Source of the DNA: Acidobacteriota bacterium
GTDB taxonomy: Bacteria > Acidobacteriota > Vicinamibacteria > Vicinamibacterales > UBA8438
Assembly: GCA_011523845.1 (NCBI GenBank)
Contig: WTFV01000262.1
Location: 1-64,000, forward strand
DNA: 64,000 bases
Direction of reading: 5' to 3'
Made by a program: the position numbers and the translations under genes. Below the pieces are notes generated by a model that had not been told where the DNA came from, did no database searches, and saw only the letters and a program-made list of their open reading frames with translations. Positions 42,542 through 51,573 of this stretch are shown here, piece after piece (the first letter of the stretch is position 1; each line of letters opens with the position of its first letter).

Positions 42542-43819
42542 TCAGGGCGCCGACCGTCCTCGTCGCACCGGGTGCGGCCCCGGCTCTCGCCCGGATGTCG
42601 CCGTTCTCCCCCGGGACACCGGCCCGAACCTCGGCGAATGACCTCCGACTGCGGGAACTCGACTCCCACGCCGGGCAGCGACCGCCTCGGTGATGGCGGT
42701 GGCAAGCCGCTCGCAGTGGCGATCCCACCCGAAGTGCTCCACCACCCGCGCCCGTGCCGCGTCCCCCAGTCGCCTGCGGCGCTCCGCATCGCACAGCGTC
42801 TCGATGGCGGCGGCCAACGCGCCCGGATCCTCCGCGTTGTACAGGATCCCCTCCCGTCCATCGCGGACGATACGTCCGAGGCGATCGATGGCCGGAGCCA
42901 CCACCGGCAGCCCCGCCGCCATGTACTCGAACACCTTCAGCGGCGACCAGAAGAAGCCGAGCGACAGCGGCGCGTGCGCCCCGACGTCGAAGGGCGCCGC
43001 GCCGATGTCGGCCGCCGCGAGGCAGGCCGGCATCGCTTCATGCGGCACCGCGCCCGTGCAGGTGACTCCGTCCAGCCGCTCCGCCGCCTGCCGGACCCGC
43101 GGCAACTCGGGACCGCCGCCGATGAGCACCGCGGAGACGTCCTTGCGGCCATGCTCGCGCAGGCGCCGCATCGCCTCGACCAGGTGAATCGCCCCGTGCC
43201 ACGCCCGGAACGCACCGGCGAACACGACGAGCGGTCCGGCCACCGGGCGTTGGAACGGAACATCACCGGCAGCGTCGGGCGTGAACCGCAAGGTGTCCGC
43301 GCCCCATTCGACCACCACGATCCGTTCGGGCGTCACCCAGGCCGGGAGGATGTCGGCCTGCGGCGTGAGGAACAGATCGGCGTGTCGGCACTGCCAGTCG
43401 CGCCAGCGCCGCATCGGCTCCACAAGAAGCGCCCGATCGAGCCGGCGCTTGGCCGAGCCGGGGTGGTCGATGACCGGCGCGTTGACCTCGAGCACGGCGA
43501 GCGCGCCGACGGCGCGCGCGCCGACGACGCCCTCGCCGCCGAAGTTGTAGTACCGCTCGATCACCACGTCGGGCCGGAGGCGCTCGGCCAGCGCGCGAAC
43601 CCGCGACGCCAGCAGCCAGCGCAGGCGCCGCGCGCCGAGCGGCGGGGGCAGGTCGATCCAGGTCGCGCCGTCGTCCGGAAACGGCCCGTCGCCGCGGGTC
43701 ACGACCACGTGGACGTCGTGCCCGAGCGCCGCCAGCCCGGCCGCCACGGCGGTCACGTGCACCGATCCGCCGACCGCGCCGGGCACGCGCTGATCGGTGG
43801 CCGCGTAGAGGATCCTCAC
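42542..43819 (-). CDS. Glycosyltransferase family 4
   Basis: 425 residues from GTG at 43819, overlapping the previous stop. Motifs: GAVGGSVHVTAVAAGLAALGH, VVIERYYNFGGEGV, VFAGAFRAWHGAIHLVEAM, VLIGGGPELPRVR and SPLKVFEYMAAGLPVVAP. The final 40 residues (from about RRGSRVPAVGG) are basic and low in complexity, unlike the family, which suggests the original stop was lost and the frame now runs into intergenic DNA. Confidence 0.85.
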   Translation of the reverse strand: MRILYAATDQRVPGAVGGSVHVTAVAAGLAALGHDVHVVVTRGDGPFPDDGATWIDLPPPLGARRLRWLLASRVRALAERLRPDVVIERYYNFGGEGVVGARAVGALAVLEVNAPVIDHPGSAKRRLDRALLVEPMRRWRDWQCRHADLFLTPQADILPAWVTPERIVVVEWGADTLRFTPDAAGDVPFQRPVAGPLVVFAGAFRAWHGAIHLVEAMRRLREHGRKDVSAVLIGGGPELPRVRQAAERLDGVTCTGAVPHEAMPACLAAADIGAAPFDVGAHAPLSLGFFWSPLKVFEYMAAGLPVVAPAIDRLGRIVRDGREGILYNAEDPGALAAAIETLCDAERRRRLGDAARARVVEHFGWDRHCERLATAITEAVAARRGSRVPAVGGHSPRFGPVSRGRTATSGREPGPHPVRRGRSAP

Positions 43820-45009
43820 CGACCCGGCCCCGCCGCGACCTCGTCGAGGAGGTGCTCGATGCGCTCGGCGCGGCGCGCCCACGTGTAGTTTGCGACTGCT
43901 TCGAACGCGGCAAGCGCCATCCTGCCGGCGGCGGCGGGATCGGCCAGCACCTTGCGGATGCCGGCCGCCAGCGCCTCGGGACTCCCCGGTCGGACGAGAC
44001 ACGCCGTCCGGCCGCCGGAGACGACTTCACGCAGGGGCGCGATGTCGGAAGCCACGATCGGACGCCCCGCCGCCATGTACTCGAACAGCTTCATGGGCGA
44101 GGCGTAGCGCGTGTACGGCGAGGAGGTGATCGGCTGCACCAGCACGTCGGCGCCGCGCAGCCGTTCGAGCACCTCGCCCGGCGGCACGAGGCCGGTGAAG
44201 GTCACCCGCTTCGCCAGACCCCTGTCTCGGGCCAGCGCCCTGAGCCGCTCGCCGTCGGCCGCGTCGCGCGGATGTCCCCCGATGACGAGCCCGCGCACGT
44301 CGGGCAGCAGGGCCAGCGCCTCGACCAGCACGTCGGCGCCGTTGTACGGGTAGAAGTGGCCGGCGTAGGCCACGACCGCGGCGCCCTTCCGGGGCGGCGG
44401 GGCATACTCCCGCGCCCGATCCAGGCGCACCCCGTTCTGGGCGACGAGCATGCGCGGGCGCGGGCCGAAGCGTTCCGCGAGCTCGCCGGCGAGGACGCCG
44501 GTCGTGGCGACGTAGCCCTCGGCGCGGCGCCAGACCCGTCGTTCCCGCCGCAGCAGCCGCCGCAGCTTCAGCGGTCCCGCCGCCCGCATCCCGGTCACCA
44601 GCCCGGGCATCTCGGCCGCGAACGCCGGCCGGAAGTTGTGCGACTCGTAGACGACCGGCGGCCGCAGGCCCGCGGGCAGCCGCAGCGCGGCCCCCGCGAG
44701 AAACAGGTCCGGGGTGAAGACGACGTCCCAGGGGCGGCGGTCGAGCAGCCGTTCCACCATCAGCGCCAGATAGGCGGCGCGGCGGGCCGGCGGCGGACCG
44801 AACACCGGCGCGCGATCGAAGCGCAGCCGCGTCGCCGGCGCGATGCCGTAATAGGCGAAGGGATCCCGTTCCGGCGTCGCCGTGTCGGGCCGGACCAGCA
44901 TGTGGACGTCGTGCCCCCGCTCGGCGAGCGAGGCGCAGGTCTCCATCGAGTGCACGCCGTTGGCGCGTTCGAGCGGAAACCGGATGTCGGACAGATACAG
45001 AATGGTCAC
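43816..45009 (-). CDS. Glycosyltransferase family 4
   Basis: 397 residues from GTG at 45009. Motifs: ILYLSDIRFPLERANGVHSME, VVYESHNFRPAFAAEMPG, AYAGHFYPYNGADVLVEAL, LVIGGHPRDAADGERL and SPMKLFEYMAAGRPIVASD. Start and stop overlap both neighbours by 4 bp, forming a coupled trio with 42542-43819 and 45006-46469. Confidence 0.9.
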   Translation of the reverse strand: MTILYLSDIRFPLERANGVHSMETCASLAERGHDVHMLVRPDTATPERDPFAYYGIAPATRLRFDRAPVFGPPPARRAAYLALMVERLLDRRPWDVVFTPDLFLAGAALRLPAGLRPPVVYESHNFRPAFAAEMPGLVTGMRAAGPLKLRRLLRRERRVWRRAEGYVATTGVLAGELAERFGPRPRMLVAQNGVRLDRAREYAPPPRKGAAVVAYAGHFYPYNGADVLVEALALLPDVRGLVIGGHPRDAADGERLRALARDRGLAKRVTFTGLVPPGEVLERLRGADVLVQPITSSPYTRYASPMKLFEYMAAGRPIVASDIAPLREVVSGGRTACLVRPGSPEALAAGIRKVLADPAAAGRMALAAFEAVANYTWARRAERIEHLLDEVAAGPGR

Positions 45010-46469
45010 GGTGCGGGCGCCGGCGACTCCTCGTAGCGCTCGGGATCCAGATAGAAGGACGACCGGTCGAACAGATACCGCTGGGCCAGCGCAGGCAACC
45101 GCCGCGGCAGCACCACGAAGGAGACGTAGGCGTTGCGGGCCGGCTCGAGTTGCCGCCGGTTCATGAGCGACGCGCCGTACTGCGCCATCAGGGCCAGGTT
45201 CCACCAGACGCAGGCGGCCAGCATGGCGACGGCGGCGGCGCGCAGGTACGGCCGCCCCGAGGTCGCCCCGCGTCCCCAGCGGATCGCCGCCGCCAACCCG
45301 ATCGCCAGGATGATCGTCGTGCCGACGAAGCGGCGCTGTCCGAAGGACCCGGCCAGCGTCCAGCGCGTGATGCTGCCCGCGATGTAGGCCTGCGACGCGA
45401 ACATCGCCAGCAGGCAGATGCCGATCCGCCGCGCGCGAGCGGCGCCGACCCGCCCCGGACCGGTCGCCGCGAACCACCCGAGCCCGGCCAGGGCCACCGC
45501 CGCCAGCGGCGTCCAGAAGAAGAAGCCGTGCCGCGGCGAGGCGAGCACGTCGCCGAAGTGCGGCGCGTGCCACAGCATGCGGTCGTCGAGGTTGTATGGG
45601 GAGGTCAGCCCGCCGTACAACGTGACGTAGGCCATGACCTGCGGGAGATAGCAGACGAACGCCACGGCCGTCCCCGCCGCCACCCGCAGCAGCAGCGTCC
45701 GCACACGCTCCCAGCGGTTCCGCCGGCCGGCCTCGGCCAGCGACCAGACGAAGTCGATGGCCGGTCCGATGACGAAGAAGGCGGCCGGCTCGCGCACCAT
45801 CGTCATCAGCGCCGAGCAGGCGCCGAGCGCCATCAGACCGCCGGCGGACCAGCGCTCGCGCACCGCCAGCCACACGCTGACGAACAGCGCCACCGCGAAG
45901 GCCGAGCAGGCGTGCGCGAAGCCGGGCGCCACGTACATGTAGTGCAGCAGCGGGGTGCCCAGCCAGACCGCCGCCCCGGCCAGATGTCCCTCGCCCAGCA
46001 GCCGCCGCGCCGCCAGGATGGCGAGGCCGACGGCCAGAAAGCCGTAGATCGCCGACCCGTAGGCGACCGCCCGCAGGTAGGGCCGGGAGAACCCGTCGGC
46101 CGCGACCGGCACGCCGAACGCGCGCCCGACGCGCACCACCCCGTCGGCCGCCGCGTAGAAGGGCGCCCACAGGAGGGCGGCGCCGATGGTCCCGTAGTTG
46201 TAGCGCAGGCCGGTGGCGGTGGTGCGCTCCAGGTACGACTCGCGGAACGTCCAGGCGACGGCGATCCCGCGGTCGTGGAAGTAGCGGTACTCGTTGTCGA
46301 AAGACAGATCCCGATCGAACCAGAGGGAGCGGAGATAGGCGAAGTACTGGATCTCGTCCGACGCGTAGAGGCGCGCGGTCGCCAGCGGCAGGGCCAGCAC
46401 GCCGGCCAGGATCAACGCGATCCACGCCCTGCGCCCCTCCGCGACGGCCCGCCACGCACCGGTCGCCAT
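45006..46469 (-). CDS. Polytopic membrane protein, GT-C-like
   Basis: 487 residues with about ten transmembrane segments. First loop: ARLYASDEIQYFAYLRSLWFDRDLSFDNEY, with the acidic D-E pair as in GT-C transferases; later TSPYNLDDRMLWHAPHF and FFFWTPLAAVALAG. Such proteins are common in polysaccharide loci and are taken as glycosyltransferases, but no catalytic assignment has been made for this group. ATG at 46469 begins a good N-terminal membrane protein; longer frames upstream are not convincing. First gene of the coupled trio. Confidence 0.7.
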   Translation of the reverse strand: MATGAWRAVAEGRRAWIALILAGVLALPLATARLYASDEIQYFAYLRSLWFDRDLSFDNEYRYFHDRGIAVAWTFRESYLERTTATGLRYNYGTIGAALLWAPFYAAADGVVRVGRAFGVPVAADGFSRPYLRAVAYGSAIYGFLAVGLAILAARRLLGEGHLAGAAVWLGTPLLHYMYVAPGFAHACSAFAVALFVSVWLAVRERWSAGGLMALGACSALMTMVREPAAFFVIGPAIDFVWSLAEAGRRNRWERVRTLLLRVAAGTAVAFVCYLPQVMAYVTLYGGLTSPYNLDDRMLWHAPHFGDVLASPRHGFFFWTPLAAVALAGLGWFAATGPGRVGAARARRIGICLLAMFASQAYIAGSITRWTLAGSFGQRRFVGTTIILAIGLAAAIRWGRGATSGRPYLRAAAVAMLAACVWWNLALMAQYGASLMNRRQLEPARNAYVSFVVLPRRLPALAQRYLFDRSSFYLDPERYEESPAPAP

Positions 46470-46722
46470 CACGCCGCAGATTGTAGTGGAACGCCCGCTG
46501 CCGGCCATCCTCGCCCGAGAGCCCGTCCGGACCCGCTCCCAGCGAATGACCTGCGGCGCGAACGCAGGGGTCGTGGTGCAATCCGGTGCGGAATTGCACC
46601 CTCGTGTCCGTGACGCCGCAAGGGTGCCCCGAAAGGAACGAGTGGCCGCGAGAAGGGCACGTCCCGCGACCGGGCTGAGGACGGCACCATCCTCTGCCGG
46701 CGGGTCCGTTATCATCACCCTC

Positions 46723-48192
46723 GTGCTCGTCACGGTGCGCCGCCTGTTCGGGCACATGCTCGTCTACGGCTCCGGCGAGATCGTCCTCTTCGCGGTCAAC
46801 TTCCTGCTGTTTCCGGTGTACACCCGCGTCCTGGAGCCGGCCGGCTACGGCGCGCTCGCGGTGCTGCTGGCCCTGCGCGCGTTCCTGCGCCCGCTGAACC
46901 AGCTCGGGCTGGACGAGTCGTTCCTGCGGTTCCACTACGACTGCGAGACCGACGCCGACCGACACGCCCTGACCGGCACGACCCTGCTGACGATCGGCGC
47001 GGCCAGCACGGTGGTGCTCGGCGCCTTCCTGTTGGCCGCGCCGCTGCTCAGTCCCCTGCTCGGCGGACCGGAGCACACCGGCGCGCTGCGGCTGCTCGCC
47101 GTCAACGGCTTCCTCGCCGCCTTTCTCTGCGTGCCCCACGGGCTGCTGCGCGCGCGCAACGAGGCGGCCCGCTTCGCCCGCTGGACGGTCGGCGGCGGCC
47201 TCGCCGTCGCGGCGCTGCGCCTGCTGTTCGTGGTGGCCCTCGGGTGGGGCGTGTTCGGCGTCATGCTGGCCGACGTGATCGTCTCGGTCGTGCTGCTGGC
47301 CGGCCTGCTGCCGGTCGCGGGCCATCCGGCGACGTGGCGCTGCTCCCGGCGCCTGGCGCGGGACCTTCTGCGCTATGGCGGCCCCCGCGTCCCGCACGCC
47401 ATCCTGCGCCAGACCCTGGGGCAGGCCGACCGCCTGCTGCTCCGCCTGTATCTGCCGGTGACCGCGGTAGGCGTCTACGGGGCCGGCGCCACCGTCGCCA
47501 ACACGCTGTCGATGTACCGGGAGGCGTTCCGCCGGGCCTGGATGCCGCTGGCCTTCGAGCGCATGTCCGACGCGGACGCCCCGCAACAGTTCGCGCGCCT
47601 GGCCACGGTCGCCTTCGGGGTGCTGGTGTTCGCCACGCTCGGCGTAGCCCTGTTCGCCGGCCCGCTCATTCGGTGGCTGACCCCGCCCGGGTTCCACGAC
47701 GCGGTCGACATCGCGCCGCTGCTGGCGCTCGGCGTGGCCATCCACGCGCTCACCGTGTTCCTGACCACGTCGCTCAACGTCAGCAAGCAGACCGGCGCGC
47801 TGCCCTGGGCCACGGGCGCCGGCGCGCTCGTGACCATCGCGGCCACCGTGGTGCTCGTCCCGCGCCTCGGCATGGCGGGGGCGGCGCTGGCGACCGTCGC
47901 CGGCAGCGTGACCCTCGTGGCGACGCTCGCCGTTGCCGCCCGGCGTTGCTACCCGATCCCCTACGAGCTGGGGCGCCTGGCCCGCATCGCGGCGACGGGA
48001 GCGGCGCTGTTCGCCGCCGTCGATCTCGGCCCGCGGGACGCGTCGCCGATCGACGTTCTGCTGCGGGTCGGACTCCTCGGCGCGTTCCCGCTCGTGCTGC
48101 TCGCTGTCGGCGTGCTCGATCGCGGTACGATCCGTCAGGCGCGCCGGTTGCTGGCGCCGAGACGACGCCTCGACGAGGAACCATCGACATGA
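46723..48192 (+). CDS. Wzx-type polysaccharide flippase (MOP superfamily)
   Basis: 489 residues, 12-14 transmembrane segments. The N-terminus LVYGSGEIVLFAVNFLLFPVYTRVL is the standard opening of oligosaccharide flippases, and RYGGPRVPHAILRQTLGQADRLLL the mid-protein signature. It should move undecaprenyl-linked glycan units across the inner membrane. Start placed at GTG 46723; GTG at 46735 or ATG at 46756 are possible. Stop overlaps the sulfotransferase start (ATGA). Confidence 0.88.
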   Translation: MLVTVRRLFGHMLVYGSGEIVLFAVNFLLFPVYTRVLEPAGYGALAVLLALRAFLRPLNQLGLDESFLRFHYDCETDADRHALTGTTLLTIGAASTVVLGAFLLAAPLLSPLLGGPEHTGALRLLAVNGFLAAFLCVPHGLLRARNEAARFARWTVGGGLAVAALRLLFVVALGWGVFGVMLADVIVSVVLLAGLLPVAGHPATWRCSRRLARDLLRYGGPRVPHAILRQTLGQADRLLLRLYLPVTAVGVYGAGATVANTLSMYREAFRRAWMPLAFERMSDADAPQQFARLATVAFGVLVFATLGVALFAGPLIRWLTPPGFHDAVDIAPLLALGVAIHALTVFLTTSLNVSKQTGALPWATGAGALVTIAATVVLVPRLGMAGAALATVAGSVTLVATLAVAARRCYPIPYELGRLARIAATGAALFAAVDLGPRDASPIDVLLRVGLLGAFPLVLLAVGVLDRGTIRQARRLLAPRRRLDEEPST

Positions 48193-49013
48193 GCGACGGC
48201 GGCCGCGGGCGGCTTGCATACCTGGGCCGCAAGCGGCTCGACCAGCTCCTGGCGCTGGCCACCCGCTGGACCCCCGGCGCGGCGCGGGACCGCTTCATCC
48301 TGGTCAGCGGGTTCCATCACACGGGAACGACGCTCATGCAGGCGCTGTTGCGCCGGCAGGGCGTGTTCACGTTCGTCGACGCGGCGGGAGACCGCTACCC
48401 GGATCGTCCCAGCGAGCTGCCGCTGCGTCACGTCCACCGAATCGAGCGGGCGGCGCGGCGGGCGGGGCGGACGTGGGCCATGACCAAGCAGACGACCAAC
48501 ACCGTCGACACGGTCCGGCGGCTGGGGATCGAGCTGCGCCTGCTCGCCCCCGACTGCACCCTCGTTCTCTGCGAGCGGGACCCGGCGGCCACGGCGCTCT
48601 CGCTCGCCCGGCGCCACGGGTGGGCTCCGGCGCGGGCGCGGGCCGACGCGGCCATGCAGCAGCGGGTGATGGCGGCGTGGCGGGACTACGCGCCGCGCCA
48701 CCGGGGCGCGGTCCACTTCGTCTCGCTGGAGGACTTCACGCGGGAGCCGGAGCTCTACCTGCGGCGCATCCTGCGGACGGCCGCGGACCTGTCGCTGCCG
48801 GAACCGATAGAGACGGCCGCGGCAGGCTCCGCCGCCCCCGGGGAAGCGGCGGACGCCCCGTTGCCGGACCCGCGGCAGCACGAGGCCCGCCGGCACGTCC
48901 AGAGCCATCGTCCCGTCCATCCCGTGGACAGGGACACCTGGATGGCGACCGAGGAGGGCGAGGTCCTGGCCGTGCTGCGGGGTATTCGCGACCGGTTCGG
49001 CACGTCGCCCTGA
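48189..49013 (+). CDS. PAPS-dependent sulfotransferase
   Basis: 274 residues. The 5'-phosphosulfate loop is LVSGFHHTGTTLMQALLR (about residues 37-54), and the 3'-phosphate motif LVLCERDPAATALSLARR has the conserved Arg and Ser. HFVSLEDFTREPELYLRRIL is the family's third element. It would transfer sulfate from PAPS to an acceptor; coupling to a flippase gene suggests a glycan. Confidence 0.82.
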   Translation: MSDGGRGRLAYLGRKRLDQLLALATRWTPGAARDRFILVSGFHHTGTTLMQALLRRQGVFTFVDAAGDRYPDRPSELPLRHVHRIERAARRAGRTWAMTKQTTNTVDTVRRLGIELRLLAPDCTLVLCERDPAATALSLARRHGWAPARARADAAMQQRVMAAWRDYAPRHRGAVHFVSLEDFTREPELYLRRILRTAADLSLPEPIETAAAGSAAPGEAADAPLPDPRQHEARRHVQSHRPVHPVDRDTWMATEEGEVLAVLRGIRDRFGTSP

Positions 49014-49082
49014 CGCGGCGTCGCGCCGCACCCGGCGCGGCATCCTCCGCCCGGCCGAATCCCGTCCGCCCGCGGACTCGAG

Positions 49083-49188
49083 ATCGGCAGCCCGACCGGG
49101 GCCCGCGCGGCCCGCGGAAGTCGGGCGCTCGCCGCATCGGCAGCCCGACCGGAGCCTGCGCGGCCCGCGGAAGTCGGGCGCTCGCCGC
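49083..49188. repeat. 53-bp tandem duplication with hairpin, between convergent genes
   Basis: 49083-49135 and 49136-49188 abut exactly and differ at two positions. Each contains GCCCGAC and GTCGGGC (49090-49096 with 49120-49126 in the first) able to pair across a 23-nt loop. The second copy ends two bases before the stop codon of the PA14-GT-C gene. A doubled bidirectional terminator is plausible. Confidence 0.9.
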
Positions 49189-49189
49189 A

Positions 49190-51382
49190 TCAGTGCGGCG
49201 TCCGGCGCTCGCCCCGGTACAAGCGCCCGTTGGTCGTACTCTGCACCTGACGAACCGCATACCCCCGGTCGCGGATCGCCTCGACGACGTCGCCCTCCCA
49301 CCCCTGGGTGTTGTGGGCGACGTACCAGACCCGCTCCGGCCGGGATGCATGCACGAACTGCCCGACCGTGCGTCCCTGGGAACCGCTCCGGGTAAGGTGC
49401 AGCGTACTGTCCCGCACCAGCGACACCGCGACCCCGTAGCTGGCGTTGTCGGCAGCGGTGGTGGCCACGGCCCAGGGCCCGTAGAACGCGGTCAGGAAGA
49501 TCGCGCTCTCGGAGAGAACCACGGCGTCCCGCTCGTCGATCCTTGCCGCCATGTGGTCGACGAGAGGAACGTCGTCGGTTTCGAAGTACCGGACGTCCAC
49601 CGGCCGCGCCAGGGCGAAAGCGACGACGATGGCCGCCGCCGCCAGCCTGAAGCGCCGGGGCTCGGGCAGCGCCGCCGTGGCCGCCTGAATGCCGGCGGCG
49701 AACAGCGCGATCGCCAGCGGGAACGCGAACACGTCCGTGCGGTCCATTCCCAACGGGAAGATCCACAGCGCGCTGGCCACGATACGCGCGGCGTAGAAGC
49801 CGGTCACCACCAGCCCCAGGAAGCGCGTCGCGGGTCGGGCCAGCAGCCACGCCAGGCCGAGCGCGAGAAACGGGAGCGGCCAGGAGACGGTCCCCGGATT
49901 CAGCTGCCATCCGCTCACCCAGCCGGGCAGGCTGGTCTCCAGCAGGCGCCGGCCGTTCTCGGCGAGAAACCCCAACGCCTCGGCCGGGGAGCCGAGCGGC
50001 ATGAAACCGTCGGCGAAGTGTGCCCGCTGCAGCGGGTTGGAGCGGTTGCGCAGCAGCAGCCAGGCGACGAGAACCGTCGCGTTGTAGGCCGCGCCCATCC
50101 CCAGCATCGTGATCGCGCGCCGGCGATCGCGAAACCAGTCGCGCGCCGCGCAGGCCGCGGCCAGGTTGACCAGCGGAAACGAGATGAACACCGAGGGCAC
50201 GGAGATGAACAGGGCCAGGCCGCCCGACAGGGCCACGCGGCCGAACCGCCGGGGATCGGCCGGATTCGACGAGAGCCGGACCGCCGCCAGCAGGAAGAGC
50301 GCCGTGATCACGAACTCGATCGCGAACTGGTGCACGAACACCGTATAGTGCGCCAGCAACTGGTTGAGGGCCGTCACCCCCGCCGCCAGTACGGCGAGGC
50401 CGTCGTCCCGGGTCAGGACCCGCACCACCCACGCCATGACCGGAATGGCCGCGATGCCGCAGGCGAAGGAAAGCAGTTGCAGCGACCACTCGGGATCGGG
50501 AAACAGCGCGTACAGCGTCCGCCAGGCGACGAGCAGCCCGGGCGCGACGTGCAGCGGCGCCGTGACCATGCCCCAGAAGTCCTGTGTGCGGACGACGGCG
50601 GCGTAGACGAGGTCGTCGTACCAGAGCGAGCCCGGGTTCCAGCCGGGAAGACGCGCGAACAGCGCCCGGGCGATGACCGCGGCCACCGCCGCGAGCAGCG
50701 CGGCGCGCAGACCCGCGTGCGAGAGCCGGACGACGGCCGGCGCCCGGCAGAGGGCGCGCAGCGCGGCGCGGCGCCGGTGGGCCAGCAGCAACAGGCCGGC
50801 CGCCGGCGGCAGGGTCCAGATCAGGGGCACGAGCCACCCGAGCCAATGCACCTGGCGGGCCAGGCGAATATCCGCCGGACCGGGCCGCTCCCGAAAGAGA
50901 CGGTGCGGGGCGAAGGCGCGCCGCCGGCCGCCGATCGGCTCCCACGCGACCCGCATGGCGTAGTCGCCGCCATCCTGCGAATACGTCACCAGGAGCGCGT
51001 GCGGGCCGGCCTCCACCGCGACCTCGCGCTGGACCATGTGCATGTCGGCCGGCGGCCGGCGGCGAATCAGGTGCTCGCCGTCGAGCCACACGTCGAGCCG
51101 GTCGTCTCCCGCACCGAAGACGTTGATCGTCTGCGCCCGGGGCGCGTACCAGAATCCTTGCCAACGGACGCTGAACGAACGGCGGGGCAACGAAGGGTCC
51201 TCGTCCAGAAAGCCGAGCGTCAGGTCCGAGGTCACGTCCTCCCGCAGAAGCGTTGCGTCGAGGTCCGCGCCCACGTACACGCGGCGCGTCAGCCCCGTCC
51301 GCTCGGCGGCGCGTTCGTCGAGCAGCGACCACGCGACGACGGACCCGATCCCGGCTGCCAGCCAGGCCGCGACCGCCGCCAT
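49190..51382 (-). CDS. PA14-domain GT-C membrane glycosyltransferase
   Basis: 730 residues. N-terminal transmembrane helix, then a PA14-like domain (about 40-165; LGFLDEDPSLPRRSFSVRW, GAGDDRLDVWLDGEHLI, RPPADMHMVQREV), then about ten membrane segments with SLWYDDLVYAAVVRTQDFW as first-loop acidic motif, and a C-terminal soluble part (RPERVWYVAHNTQGWEGDVV). ATG at 51382 has GAGG at a 9-nt spacing; a TTG at 51415 is the alternative. Divergent from its closest paralogue at 51574, about 190 bp away. Confidence 0.82.
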   Translation of the reverse strand: MAAVAAWLAAGIGSVVAWSLLDERAAERTGLTRRVYVGADLDATLLREDVTSDLTLGFLDEDPSLPRRSFSVRWQGFWYAPRAQTINVFGAGDDRLDVWLDGEHLIRRRPPADMHMVQREVAVEAGPHALLVTYSQDGGDYAMRVAWEPIGGRRRAFAPHRLFRERPGPADIRLARQVHWLGWLVPLIWTLPPAAGLLLLAHRRRAALRALCRAPAVVRLSHAGLRAALLAAVAAVIARALFARLPGWNPGSLWYDDLVYAAVVRTQDFWGMVTAPLHVAPGLLVAWRTLYALFPDPEWSLQLLSFACGIAAIPVMAWVVRVLTRDDGLAVLAAGVTALNQLLAHYTVFVHQFAIEFVITALFLLAAVRLSSNPADPRRFGRVALSGGLALFISVPSVFISFPLVNLAAACAARDWFRDRRRAITMLGMGAAYNATVLVAWLLLRNRSNPLQRAHFADGFMPLGSPAEALGFLAENGRRLLETSLPGWVSGWQLNPGTVSWPLPFLALGLAWLLARPATRFLGLVVTGFYAARIVASALWIFPLGMDRTDVFAFPLAIALFAAGIQAATAALPEPRRFRLAAAAIVVAFALARPVDVRYFETDDVPLVDHMAARIDERDAVVLSESAIFLTAFYGPWAVATTAADNASYGVAVSLVRDSTLHLTRSGSQGRTVGQFVHASRPERVWYVAHNTQGWEGDVVEAIRDRGYAVRQVQSTTNGRLYRGERRTPH

Positions 51383-51573
51383 CCGCCACGACCTCGGCAA
51401 TGGAACCGTCCTCAAGCCGCGCGTAACGTACCACAGGATCGGTATTGACCGCGCTGCCTCTCGGCGGTACGCTCGGACGCCGTGACGCCTCGACTGAACG
51501 GTGGATCGCGAGCGCCCGCCCGCCCACGGGCCGCGGGGCGACTCGTCGAGCGGATTCGACGCGCGGGACGCGG

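Noticed and set aside
43816..48219. Single - strand protein of about 1,470 residues (GT4 plus upstream extension)
   Set aside because: Only the last 397 residues are a glycosyltransferase; the rest is antisense to the flippase or off-frame of the GT-C gene. The GTG at 45009 is the natural start.
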